Below, one piece after another: positions 44,151 through 51,529 of a stretch of 64,000 nucleotides of DNA. The translations under genes were made by a program, and so were the position numbers. The notes under the pieces are model-generated. The model was not told the DNA's origin, searched no databases, and saw only the letters and a list, made by a program, of their open reading frames with translations. This stretch comes from Oscillospiraceae bacterium (GTDB lineage Bacteria > Bacillota > Clostridia > Oscillospirales > Acutalibacteraceae). The stretch's first letter is position 1. Each line of letters opens with the position of its first letter. The stretch covers positions 211,673 through 275,672 of the forward strand of contig CADARP010000002.1 of NCBI GenBank assembly GCA_902790325.1, written 5' to 3'.

Positions 44151-46421
44151 GAGTATCACAACAACATGGAACCCGATGATTCGTTCACGGTGGAATACGA
44201 GTACAATCAGACGTACGCGGTTCCCGAAAACACCTTCACCAAGCCCGGCGCAACCTTCCGGGGCTGGTCGGCAACGGTCAACGGAGAGATGATCGAAGAG
44301 ATCTTCAACCTCTCGACCGAAAGCGGCGACCGCATCCCGATGTACGCCATCTGGGAAGACATTGACTACACGCTGACCTTCGACGGAAACGGCGCAACAA
44401 GCGGTTCCGTGGACGACATCGGTTCGACCTACGGCAAGAAGGTTCTCCTGCCCGACGGTTCTGCTCTGACGCTCTTCTCCGACGAGACCGAAGAGAGCCG
44501 CACGTTCCTGGGCTGGCTGTATGACGGCACGGTCTATGCATCCGGCGCGGAATTCACCTGCCCGGCGAGCAACGTGACCTTCACGGCGGTCTGGAGCGCG
44601 AACTACTACGCACTGGATCAGCTTGCAGCGACGATCGAAGGCTACCGCAATGCGGACGCGGTGCCCGCAGGCGACAACGACGCACAGTACAAGGCCGGCG
44701 GCGACATCGCCGAACAGATCGGCTCCGACGGCACCTATCCGTGGAACAGCTACGACATGACAGACGTGGAAGCGGCTCTGGAGAACGCCGACAAGGCGGA
44801 GAACCGCGGTCTTGCACAGGATCAGCAGGCTGCTGTTGACGCACTGACGACCGCCCTGCAGAACGCGCTTGACGCGATCACGCTGCTCGACGCCGATTAC
44901 GATGCGCAGATTGACTGCAATTTCGCAGAGGCTGAGTATCCGGCATGCGAGGCGGAAGGCAAGCACAGCTACAACAGCATCGTCGCCCTTGCGGACGAGA
45001 TCTTCGCACAGGAAGATGCAGACTGCCTGTACACCGCGGACAGCGTGACAGCGCTGCGCACGGCTCTGGGCAACATCCGGACAGAGGTTGAGGCGGCCGC
45101 GCTGAAGACGCCCGCGCAGGCACTGCTCGATGCGTACGTCGGCCGCATGGCAGAGGCGTACCATACGACGCTTGTTCTGAAGGATGCGGACTACACGGCG
45201 CTCGACAAGCTGATCACCGAGTACCTGCCCGGCAAGGACGGCGTGGCATACGCGGATCTTGCAGATTCCTACACCGCCGAGAGCATCGCCGCTCTGACGG
45301 AATACTACGACAATATCGACAGAACCCTCACGATCGTGGATCAGGCCAGAATCGAAGCCGGCGGCGACGTCTATGACGCACTCAAGGCGAAGATCGACGC
45401 ACTCGTCCCGCTCACGGCGGACTACACGGATGTGTTCAAGATGATCCTCACGATCCCGTCCGGCACCGACGGCTTCAGCTATCCTGCCGCGGACGTGACA
45501 AGCGAAAACTACGCAGCGTGGGCAGCCTGGGCGCAGGCGAACGCAGGCGCAGTTGCCGCGCAGATGGACGATGCGTTCCTGACCACCCGCTACACCGAGG
45601 CCTCCGTCAACGCGCTGTATCGTGTGCTCAACGCACTCAACTGGCAGAAGACCATCTTCCAGCAGGATGAAGTGAACGGCAGTGAGAACATCACCAGCTA
45701 CACCACGCTGCTGCAGGGCGCGATCGACGGTCTGAAGGATCGCAAATACACGGTCACATTCATGGTCAATGACGGCACGGACGCTGTCCATGCCACGCAG
45801 GGCGACTACCTGTACGGCGCAGAGCTCGGCGCCTTCCCGGCAACCAACCCGACCAGAGACGAATACGTCTTCAAGGGCTGGACTGCTGATCCGGAAGAAG
45901 CGGTCGCGGTGAGCACCGACATGACAGTGACTGCGGACACGACGCTCTACGCAATCTGGCGTCTTGCTTCGGAAGAGATCGTTGACCTGGTCGCACGGGA
46001 AGGTTCCACGACGGTTATCGACACCGACCGCGGATTCATCTACGGTCTGAAGACCGGCATCAAGGAGAGCGAACTGCGCGATGCGTACCTCGAAGTGATC
46101 GGCAACGGCCATCTGGAATTCAGCTCCGCGCTGATCGGTACGGGTACGGTCGTGACGCTCATCAACGACAACACCGGTGAGGTTGCGGCAACGTACGAGA
46201 TCGTCATCTTCGGCGATGTGACCGGCGACGGCAACATCAACTCGTCCGACGTGACCGAGCTGCGCAACATCAACGCAGGCTTGATCACCTACGCACCGGA
46301 TTCCGCGCAGTACTTCGCGGCGGACATCACGCATGACGGCAACGTCAACTCCTCCGACGTTACGGAAGCGCGCATTGCCAACGCGGGCATCGTGGATTCC
46401 ATTCCGCAGACGATCGATTAA
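41835..46421 (+). CDS. giant repeat protein, C-terminal part with dockerin (continuation after frameshift)
   Basis: The meaningful frame starts at about 41914 (KSYTATWAAVEYAITYELDG); the 26 codons before it, from the ATG at 41835, are an out-of-frame read of repeats, so there is probably no independent start. It continues the second repeat block for about 12 units, then carries the second copy of the helical module (44610-45745), a last beta repeat, a linking domain (STTVIDTDRGFIYGLKTGIK), and a dockerin type I-like end: DVTGDGNINSSDVTEL and DITHDGNVNSSDVTEA, two Ca-binding loops with identical SSDVTE. Without the lesion the whole protein would be about 5,618 residues. A dockerin implies attachment to a cohesin partner rather than sortase anchoring (family knowledge); no cohesin is encoded in this window. 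Confidence 0.8.
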   Translation: MDGSQLHDQHRSCGRHGRGSEPDFLHKSYTATWAAVEYAITYELDGGEATNPTSYTIESDDIVLTAPTKDGYIFAGWTGTGIDKMTTAVTIASGSTGARTYTAHWTTDGYTITYDLAGGTGANPTFFTIETETFTLTEPTKNGYTFAGWTGSNGDEPQKTVTIATGTTGNKSYTANWTIVEYTITYDLADGTVAEANPAVYTIESDDITLVNPTKAGYDFAGWTGTGLDEAAATVTIASGSTGNKSYTATWTAVEYAITYELNGGEAANPTSYTIETETFALNEPTRAGYTFAGWIGSNGEEPQKTVLIAKGSTGAKNYTATWTTVDYTISYDLKGGEVEGTNPTTYTVESDAITLVNPTKRGYDFAGWTGTGLDEATIDVTIATGSTGRREYTATWTATVYKIECDLAGGTLETANAETYTVESDAITMNNPAKTGYVFAGWTGSNGEEPQKTVTIASGSVGDKAYTANWTAIAYTISIDLAGGTVEGTNPTSYTIESDDITLVNPTKAGYTFAGWTGTDLDEAATEVTIASGSTGDRSYTATWTKIDYTITYDLDGGALAEGESNPDGYSFESEAITLVNPTKNGYTFAGWTGTGLDEASTTVTIAAGSTGNRAYTATWTAIEYAISYDLDGGDAENPTTYTIESSDIILTAPTKEGYIFTGWTGTGISEMTTAVTILSGSTGDRTYTAHWSTDGYTITYELDGGAGANPTYYTIETETFTLTAPTKTGYTFAGWTGSNGDEPEMTVTIVKGTSGNKTYTANWTAIKYFVEYHNNMEPDDSFTVEYEYNQTYAVPENTFTKPGATFRGWSATVNGEMIEEIFNLSTESGDRIPMYAIWEDIDYTLTFDGNGATSGSVDDIGSTYGKKVLLPDGSALTLFSDETEESRTFLGWLYDGTVYASGAEFTCPASNVTFTAVWSANYYALDQLAATIEGYRNADAVPAGDNDAQYKAGGDIAEQIGSDGTYPWNSYDMTDVEAALENADKAENRGLAQDQQAAVDALTTALQNALDAITLLDADYDAQIDCNFAEAEYPACEAEGKHSYNSIVALADEIFAQEDADCLYTADSVTALRTALGNIRTEVEAAALKTPAQALLDAYVGRMAEAYHTTLVLKDADYTALDKLITEYLPGKDGVAYADLADSYTAESIAALTEYYDNIDRTLTIVDQARIEAGGDVYDALKAKIDALVPLTADYTDVFKMILTIPSGTDGFSYPAADVTSENYAAWAAWAQANAGAVAAQMDDAFLTTRYTEASVNALYRVLNALNWQKTIFQQDEVNGSENITSYTTLLQGAIDGLKDRKYTVTFMVNDGTDAVHATQGDYLYGAELGAFPATNPTRDEYVFKGWTADPEEAVAVSTDMTVTADTTLYAIWRLASEEIVDLVAREGSTTVIDTDRGFIYGLKTGIKESELRDAYLEVIGNGHLEFSSALIGTGTVVTLINDNTGEVAATYEIVIFGDVTGDGNINSSDVTELRNINAGLITYAPDSAQYFAADITHDGNVNSSDVTEARIANAGIVDSIPQTID
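44610..45745 (+). repeat. large helical module, copy B
   Basis: Second copy of the module at 36430: NYYALDQLAATIEGYRNADA at the start, AYHTTLVLKDADYTALDKLI in the middle and GLKDRKYTVTF at the end. It differs from copy A by many substitutions and is shorter, so the duplication is old compared with the surrounding beta repeats. Confidence 0.8.
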
Positions 46422-46445
46422 GCACAACCTTCAACCAACACAGCA

Positions 46446-46481
46446 GGGCTGCCGCACCTATTCGGGTACGGCAGCCCTTTT
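46446..46481 (+). terminator. rho-independent terminator of the giant gene
   Basis: GGGCTGCCG ... CGGCAGCCC stem (extended by ACC/GGT with one mismatch), small loop TATTC, followed by TTTT, 25 bp after the stop at 46421. Confidence 0.85.
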
Positions 46482-46530
46482 CTGCTGCGGTAAAGCGCAG
46501 AATCTTTCGACTGTTTTCATCACGCGGTTA

Positions 46531-46559
46531 TTGACTTGCGCACCGCAATCGAATAAAAT
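46531..46559 (+). promoter_or_regulatory. promoter of the aldo/keto reductase operon
   Basis: TTGACT (46531-46536), 17-bp spacer and TAAAAT (46554-46559), 43 bp before the reductase ATG. Confidence 0.75.
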
Positions 46560-46602
46560 AGAGATACGGAAACGAACAAGCCAATAACAAGGAGGCGTAA
46601 CC

Positions 46603-47754
46603 ATGCAGGAGAATCCCTTTTTTTCGGAGATCCGCGGGAATTTCGGCTTCGGGTGTATGCGCCTGCCGATGGACGGCGACCGTATCGATTATGCGCATTT
46701 TTCGCGCATGGCGGACGCCTTTCTCGACGCGGGCTTCAACTACTTCGACACGGCGCACGGGTATCACAGCGGACTGTCCGAAACGGCGATCCGGGACTGT
46801 GTGGTCAAGCGGCATGCCCGCTCCCGCTTTCTGCTGACGAACAAACTCAGCGCGGGCTTTTTTGACAGTCTGGAGGATATCCGGCCGTTTTTCGAGCAGC
46901 AGCTCAAAGACTGCGGCGTGGACTATTTCGATTTCTACCTGATGCACGCGCAGAACCAGCGATACTATGAAAAGTACACACGGTGCAAAGCATACGAGAC
47001 GGCGTGCGGCTTCAAGCGGGAGGGACTGATCCGGCACTTCGGCATCTCCTTCCACGACAAGGCCGATGTGCTGGACAAGATCCTGACGGAGCATCCGGAG
47101 ATCGAGGTCGTGCAGATCCAGTTCAATTACGTCGACTACGACGACGCGTCGGTGGAGAGCCGCAAGGTTTACGAGGTCTGCGAGAAGCATCAAAAGCCGG
47201 TGATCGTGATGGAACCGGTCAAGGGCGGCAGTCTTGTGCGGCTGCCGGACAAGGCGGACCGGCTGCTGCGCGATCTGCACGGCGGCAGCAATGCGTCCTA
47301 CGCGCTGCGGTTTGCCGCGAGCTTTCCGCAGATGGCGATGGTGCTGTCCGGCATGAGCGATATGGATCAGATGCGGGACAACATCGGCGCCATGCAGGCG
47401 TTTCAGCCGCTCTCCGGCGAGGAGCTGAACGCGATCCGTGAGGTCTGCAGCATCTTCAAGAACCAGAACCAGATCCCGTGTACGTCCTGCCGCTACTGCG
47501 TCGAGGAGAACAAGTGCCCGCAGCAGATCCGCATCCCCGACATGATCGCCTCGCTGAACGCGTTTGAGGCGTTTCACAGTTGGAATTCCAAGTATTATTA
47601 CGACACCGTCCTGACCGTGGGCGAGCACGGCAAAGCGTCGGACTGCATTCGCTGCGGCAAATGCGAAAAGGTTTGTCCGCAGCATCTGCCGATCCGCAAG
47701 ATCCTTTCGGACGTTGCCGAAACATTTGACAAAAAGCAGGAGGAAGAAACATGA
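46603..47754 (+). CDS. aldo/keto reductase with C-terminal 4Fe-4S ferredoxin-type domain
   Basis: A 383-residue oxidoreductase. The N-terminal ~280 residues form the aldo/keto reductase barrel: FGFGCMRLPMDG, then AGFNYFDTAHGYHSG with the catalytic Asp and Tyr, LTNKLS with the Lys, and YFDFYLMHAQN. The C-terminal part has two Cys clusters, CTSCRYCVEENKCP (about 293-306) and CIRCGKCEKVCP (about 347-358), typical of the clostridial AKR subgroup annotated as 4Fe-4S dicluster oxidoreductases. It probably moves electrons between a carbonyl/NAD(P)H couple and ferredoxin-like carriers; substrate unknown. AAGGAGG precedes the ATG. It overlaps the next gene by 4 bp (ATGA). Confidence 0.92.
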   Translation: MQENPFFSEIRGNFGFGCMRLPMDGDRIDYAHFSRMADAFLDAGFNYFDTAHGYHSGLSETAIRDCVVKRHARSRFLLTNKLSAGFFDSLEDIRPFFEQQLKDCGVDYFDFYLMHAQNQRYYEKYTRCKAYETACGFKREGLIRHFGISFHDKADVLDKILTEHPEIEVVQIQFNYVDYDDASVESRKVYEVCEKHQKPVIVMEPVKGGSLVRLPDKADRLLRDLHGGSNASYALRFAASFPQMAMVLSGMSDMDQMRDNIGAMQAFQPLSGEELNAIREVCSIFKNQNQIPCTSCRYCVEENKCPQQIRIPDMIASLNAFEAFHSWNSKYYYDTVLTVGEHGKASDCIRCGKCEKVCPQHLPIRKILSDVAETFDKKQEEET

Positions 47755-48320
47755 AAAAAGATTTGGGCGTAGTCCCCGCAGTTTTCCCGATGCCGGTGCT
47801 GATGATCGGCACATACGACGCCGACGGTGTGCCGGATGTGATGAACGCCGCGTGGGGCACGATCTGCGACATGGATAAGGTCGCGCTGTGTCTGGGCGAA
47901 CACCAGACAACGAAAAACATTGCGCAAACAGGCGCGTTCACCGTTGCGATCGCCGACGCGGCACATGTGAAAGAGGCGGACTTTTTCGGCATTGCGTCCG
48001 CGGGCAAAATGGCGGATAAGTTTGCGCGCAGCGGCATGACCGCTGTCAAGAGCACGCGCGTCAACGCACCGATCGTCGAGGAGTTCCCGCTGACGATGGA
48101 GTGTACGCTGCTCGAGCAGGTGCGCACGGAATCTGTCGAAATGGTCATCGGCAAGATCGTCAACGTCGTCGCGGACGAATGTGTGCTGGATGAAAAGGGC
48201 AAGGTGGACGCGGAGAAACTCGGCGCGATCTCCTTCGACCAGTTCGGCAAAAACTATCTGACCATGGGCGCCAAAATCGCCGGCGCATGGAAAGCCGGCG
48301 TCCCGCTGATGCAGGACTGA
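47751..48320 (+). CDS. flavin reductase-like protein (FMN-binding split barrel)
   Basis: A 189-residue protein of the flavoredoxin/flavin reductase-like family, which binds FMN and shuttles electrons. It contains FPMPVLMIGTYDADGVPDVMNAAW (split here as FPMPVLMIGTYDADG then VPDVMNAAWG), CLGEHQTTKNI for FMN phosphate, and ADFFGIASAGKMADKF. Its ATG overlaps the stop of the Fe-S aldo/keto reductase, strongly suggesting that the two work in one electron-transfer step (inference). Length is normal. Confidence 0.88.
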   Translation: MKKDLGVVPAVFPMPVLMIGTYDADGVPDVMNAAWGTICDMDKVALCLGEHQTTKNIAQTGAFTVAIADAAHVKEADFFGIASAGKMADKFARSGMTAVKSTRVNAPIVEEFPLTMECTLLEQVRTESVEMVIGKIVNVVADECVLDEKGKVDAEKLGAISFDQFGKNYLTMGAKIAGAWKAGVPLMQD

Positions 48321-48359
48321 ACCGCACGCATGAAAAGACAGGAATAGAAGGACAGGGCT

Positions 48360-49244
48360 ATGTTTGCAAGATTATTCACCACGATCGTTCTGATTGCTTC
48401 CCTTTTGACGCAGACCCTTGCCGTAAGGCCGTTGAAAAAGCCGGACGATGTGCAGCTCAAGGCGGTGCTGATCTCCGACATACATGCGGACGCGGATTTT
48501 ACGCGTGACCGCAGCAACGAACTGCGGCAGATCCTACTGGCCATCGGCAAAAGTCAGAACGATGCGGATACGCTTGTGATGTCGGGTGACCTGACAAATT
48601 CCGGCGACTTGCGGGAGTATATCAATCTGAACACATTTCTGCATGTGTACAGCCATATCGGCGACCGTGTGCCGGAGCTCGGCAACCACGACAGCTGGCA
48701 CCACAGCGACGATCCGGATTTTGCAAAGGCGGAAAGGTACTTCAAGGCTTTCTGCCGCTGGAACGGCGTGAAAACCGACAAGGTGTATTACACAAAGCAG
48801 GTGAACGGCTTTACGTTTATCGTGACCGGCGTGGAGGACTGTGATTTCAAAAATCCGTATCACTCGGACACGCAGATGGACTGGCTCGAAAAGGAGCTGC
48901 AGGAAGCGGTGACGCAGGGCAAGCCCGTATTTGTGATCTGCCACAAGCCTGTCGAAAGTCTCGGCGATGCGGCCGAACGGATGGAGCAGATCCTGACCTC
49001 CGCCGCCGGAACCGCAAAAGCGCCGATCGTCTATGTCAGCGGCCACAATCATGAGATCGGCGAAAACACATACGCGAGCCCGTGCGACAATCTGGTCTAT
49101 CTGAATCTGCCGTCCGTGCAGTATACCGATGACGGCGGCCTTGGTTTCACGGCGGAGATCCGCGAACATGCGCTGACGCTCACGGGCATGGATTTTTTGA
49201 AAAACGAGCCCATCGACGGCTATGCGTACAGTTTGGCATATTGA
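48360..49244 (+). CDS. secreted calcineurin-like metallophosphoesterase
   Basis: A 294-residue protein with an N-terminal hydrophobic export signal (ARLFTTIVLIASLLTQTLAV). The metal-site motifs occur in order: LISDIHADADF (about 36), MSGDLTNSGDL (about 75), ELGNHDSWHH (about 104), VICHKPVES (about 192) and YVSGHNHEIG (about 220). This set of D-x-H, GD, GNHD, H and GHxH defines the metallophosphatase superfamily. The substrate cannot be inferred. It starts 39 bp after the flavin reductase-like gene and may share its transcript. Confidence 0.88.
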   Translation: MFARLFTTIVLIASLLTQTLAVRPLKKPDDVQLKAVLISDIHADADFTRDRSNELRQILLAIGKSQNDADTLVMSGDLTNSGDLREYINLNTFLHVYSHIGDRVPELGNHDSWHHSDDPDFAKAERYFKAFCRWNGVKTDKVYYTKQVNGFTFIVTGVEDCDFKNPYHSDTQMDWLEKELQEAVTQGKPVFVICHKPVESLGDAAERMEQILTSAAGTAKAPIVYVSGHNHEIGENTYASPCDNLVYLNLPSVQYTDDGGLGFTAEIREHALTLTGMDFLKNEPIDGYAYSLAY

Positions 49245-49360
49245 GCGCCTGTATCGGATCGGCGTGTAAGAGAGCAAAGAAAAACGACCGGTGCGCTTGA
49301 CGCTCGTGCGGCTTCACCCTTTTCTCTGCTGTGAACCGGTTATGCCAAGACAAAACAATG

Positions 49361-49415
49361 CTCCCTCTATGTTGACAATGGTTCAATGTCATTGTCTTGC
49401 ATAGAGGGAGTTTTT
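49361..49415 (+). terminator. long hairpin terminator between convergent genes
   Basis: Outer stem CTCCCTCTATG (49361-49371) pairs with CATAGAGGGAG (49400-49410); inner stem GACAATG/CATTGTC; then TTTTT (49411-49415). It ends transcripts of the phosphoesterase gene and may also serve the convergent lipoprotein gene (weaker T-run on that side). The 116 bp between 49245 and the hairpin shows nothing else that I can support. Confidence 0.8.
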
Positions 49416-49446
49416 CGGTCACAGCGGGTTGTGTTTTGCTTTTCGC

Positions 49447-50220
49447 TTACTCTTTGTTTTCCTCCGTCGCGTACGACAGCAGCGCTTCACGCAGGCGGGC
49501 AAACGACTGCGCACCGCCATCGGGCATGGCCTCGCTCGTCACGCGCACATACTCTCCGTTCGTGTCGAGGAACTTGCAGACCGTGATCGCGCCTTCTTCG
49601 CTTTCCGCGGACTCCAGATCGTTCCAGGACCGCATCTTTTCCTCGTCGATCACGGCAAAGCAGCGGTCGACCGCAAGATACGGAACGGTGTACGTAGTGC
49701 TGCTTTCTGTATCGTCTTCCGCATCCTGACGGTAGACGATCAGTTTCCACTTGTGGTTCGGGCAGGCATACAGCACCAATTCCCGGCAGTCGCCGCCGTC
49801 GGCGGCTGCGACCGTGGAGGTATACAGATCCAGAAGCATTTCGTCCTTGCTTTCGTCATCGTCTTCCATCGAATTGACGGCCTGACATTCGAGCCGCACG
49901 TTGTGTGCGGGCATGGTAAACCGCAGGATGAAGCCTTTGCTTTCATCGTATTCCGGGTTGAGCTTCTCGCCGTCGAGGTAAAACGAATAATCCGTATCCG
50001 TCGCGATCGCGGAATAGATCAGACGAATCTCTTCGCCTGCCTTATATGTGTCGCGCGCGTTCTGATACGCATCCTTCTGCCCGCGGTAATCCACCGCGTA
50101 TGCGGCCTTTCCGCAGCCGAACAAGCCGAATACCAGCAAACCTCCCGCCAGCAGTGCAAGTGTGAAAACGGTCAGGCGCTTATTATTGTGCGGATGTTTT
50201 TTGTGCGGATGTTTTTTCAT
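49447..50220 (-). CDS. putative membrane-anchored lipoprotein, unknown function
   Basis: A 257-residue protein. The N-terminus is unusually His/Lys-rich (MKKHPHKKHPHNNKRL) before a hydrophobic segment ending in LFGLFGC-like LVFGLFGCGK, a lipobox-like site about residue 37. The body is acidic, with FILRFTMPAHNVRLECQAV resembling a domain common in clostridial lipoproteins and a glutamate-rich end. The ATG at 50220 follows GGAGGAATCGGT; a longer in-frame start at 50325 would run through the promoter. It is divergent from another lipoprotein-like gene. No enzymatic motif is recognised. Confidence 0.72.
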   Translation of the reverse strand: MKKHPHKKHPHNNKRLTVFTLALLAGGLLVFGLFGCGKAAYAVDYRGQKDAYQNARDTYKAGEEIRLIYSAIATDTDYSFYLDGEKLNPEYDESKGFILRFTMPAHNVRLECQAVNSMEDDDESKDEMLLDLYTSTVAAADGGDCRELVLYACPNHKWKLIVYRQDAEDDTESSTTYTVPYLAVDRCFAVIDEEKMRSWNDLESAESEEGAITVCKFLDTNGEYVRVTSEAMPDGGAQSFARLREALLSYATEENKE

Positions 50221-50245
50221 ACCGATTCCTCCTTCCGTTGGAACC

Positions 50246-50274
50246 AGTTTAGCATACGGCGCTGTCTTTTTCAA
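50246..50274 (-). promoter_or_regulatory. promoter of the minus-strand lipoprotein gene
   Basis: On the minus strand: TTGAAA (50274-50269), 17-bp spacer, TAAACT (50251-50246) with TGC before it (extended -10), 26 bp before the ATG at 50220. Confidence 0.65.
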
Positions 50275-50303
50275 TAAAAAGTCGTGCAAAACATACTCGG
50301 CTA

Positions 50304-50312
50304 TGATATAAT
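50304..50312 (+). promoter_or_regulatory. extended -10 promoter element of the plus-strand lipoprotein unit
   Basis: TGATATAAT is a perfect extended -10 (TATAAT at 50307-50312). A -35 box is poor (GTGCAA at 50284-50289), as is common with extended -10 promoters. Confidence 0.5.
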
Positions 50313-50340
50313 AAGAAAAACACATAAGGAGCGTGCAGGT

Positions 50341-50391
50341 ATGAAGAGGCTTCTGCAGGCATTTCCGGCGGTCTGCGTGATCGGTGTATGA
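50341..50391 (+). CDS. 16-residue putative leader peptide upstream of the lipoprotein gene
   Basis: ATG at 50341, 9 nt after AAGGAG (50326-50331), opens a frame coding MKRLLQAFPAVCVIGV and then TGA at 50389-50391. That stop overlaps the ATG at 50388 of the lipoprotein gene (ATGA). The downstream ATG itself lacks a ribosome site, so the short ORF may deliver ribosomes to it by coupling. Its basic-hydrophobic look also resembles a signal-peptide start, so an ancient frameshift is an alternative. Confidence 0.45.
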   Translation: MKRLLQAFPAVCVIGV

Positions 50392-51470
50392 AGTACGGCT
50401 TTAATCTTATGAAACGGACAGTATCCTTTCTTTTGGCGGTGACGATGATGGGATTTCTGCTTTTCGGCTGCGGCCGTGCGCCGCATGATACGCCCTATAC
50501 GTACCGTGTCCCGGCGGACGCGGCAGACGACCGGCAGTGGACGGTGAACGTCGATGACGACAGCGTCGTGTCCTATGCCGTGCAGGATGCGCAGGACGGC
50601 GGGACGGACGTGGTGTTCACGGGCATAAAAAAGGGCAGTACGAACGCGACCGTGTATCTTGCGCGCGCGGGCGCGTCTGTGCAGGACGCAGACGACGTTT
50701 ATGTGCTGACGCTCCGGGTGGACGGACACAGGAACGTCACGGAGCCCGAACCTTACGGTGCGTATGTTGTCCGGCTCAACGGCGACGTTGCGGGTTCGGA
50801 ATGGAGTGTGGACTGCTCCGACGAGCGGATCGTGCGTTGGAAAGAAGACCGCGATTATCCGAAAAAGAGTTCGGAAGAAGACGGAATGCAGGATTTCACG
50901 CAGATCTATACGTTTACCGGCCGTCGTCCCGGGGCGGCGCATGTGCGCATCTGCGTGTCCTATCCGTGGGCGGAGGATGCGCAAAGCGTGCGTGAAGATT
51001 TCTGGCTGCTCGTCGACAGCGAATACCGTGTGTCGCTTCTGGAGCCGACGGACTTCGAGTCTTTCGTCATTTCCGAGCAGGGCACGTCGGCGATTCACGA
51101 CGTATTCGAGGCCGAACGCACCGCGGACGGTGTGCGGCTGTCGCATTTTGACGCGACGTATTCCTGGTCGTATGAAACGGACGATTTTGAAGAGACGCGG
51201 GAGAATGAGACTGTGCTCGAAGGCGGTGCGGCACTGTACAAGTACCTTGCCGGCGTGGTGCACAAGTGCGGCATTCCCGACTGGGACGGTTTTCACGGAA
51301 CAAATTCGCATGTGCTCGACGGCAAGATGTTCTCATTCAAGGCGAAGCTGTCGGACGGAACGAGCGTATCCGCGTCCGGTTCCAACGCCTTTCCGGAGCA
51401 TTACAGGGAATTCTGCAGCGACCTGTACGCCGTCATGCGGGCGAACGCGCAGCAGAACGGGAACGAATAG
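50388..51470 (+). CDS. putative lipoprotein with Ig/BIg-like region, unknown function
   Basis: A 360-residue exported protein. Signal with lipobox-like end FLLAVTMMGFLLFGCGR (Cys about residue 28). Residues about 40-110 (WTVNVDDDSVVSYAVQDA, FTGIKKGSTNATVYL) look like a bacterial Ig-like domain, repeated more weakly at 120-190 (WSVDCSDERIVRWK). The C-terminal half ends with KFKAKL-type beta strands and a FPEHYREFCSDLYAVM helix. Start choice is uncertain: ATG 50388 is coupled to the leader ORF, while ATG 50409 (MKRTVSFLL) gives a shorter signal peptide. No enzyme motif; role not known. Confidence 0.72.
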   Translation: MKYGFNLMKRTVSFLLAVTMMGFLLFGCGRAPHDTPYTYRVPADAADDRQWTVNVDDDSVVSYAVQDAQDGGTDVVFTGIKKGSTNATVYLARAGASVQDADDVYVLTLRVDGHRNVTEPEPYGAYVVRLNGDVAGSEWSVDCSDERIVRWKEDRDYPKKSSEEDGMQDFTQIYTFTGRRPGAAHVRICVSYPWAEDAQSVREDFWLLVDSEYRVSLLEPTDFESFVISEQGTSAIHDVFEAERTADGVRLSHFDATYSWSYETDDFEETRENETVLEGGAALYKYLAGVVHKCGIPDWDGFHGTNSHVLDGKMFSFKAKLSDGTSVSASGSNAFPEHYREFCSDLYAVMRANAQQNGNE

Positions 51471-51482
51471 CAGATGGAACAG

Positions 51483-51514
51483 AAAAAAGAGCAGCCGGTG
51501 TGAACCGACTGCTC
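51483..51514 (-). terminator. terminator of the pyruvate:ferredoxin oxidoreductase gene
   Basis: On the minus strand the stem GAGCAGTCGGT / ACCGGCTGCTC (one mismatch, loop TCAC) is followed by TTTTTT (51488-51483), 16 nt after the stop. On the plus strand the same hairpin is not followed by a T-run. Confidence 0.85.
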
Positions 51515-51529
51515 TGCTTATTATGGGGA

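Noticed and set aside
49245..49360. Remnant of a mobile element between the phosphoesterase gene and the hairpin
   Set aside because: Only two ACCGGT copies and weak inverted similarity; no transposase fragment or clear terminal repeats.
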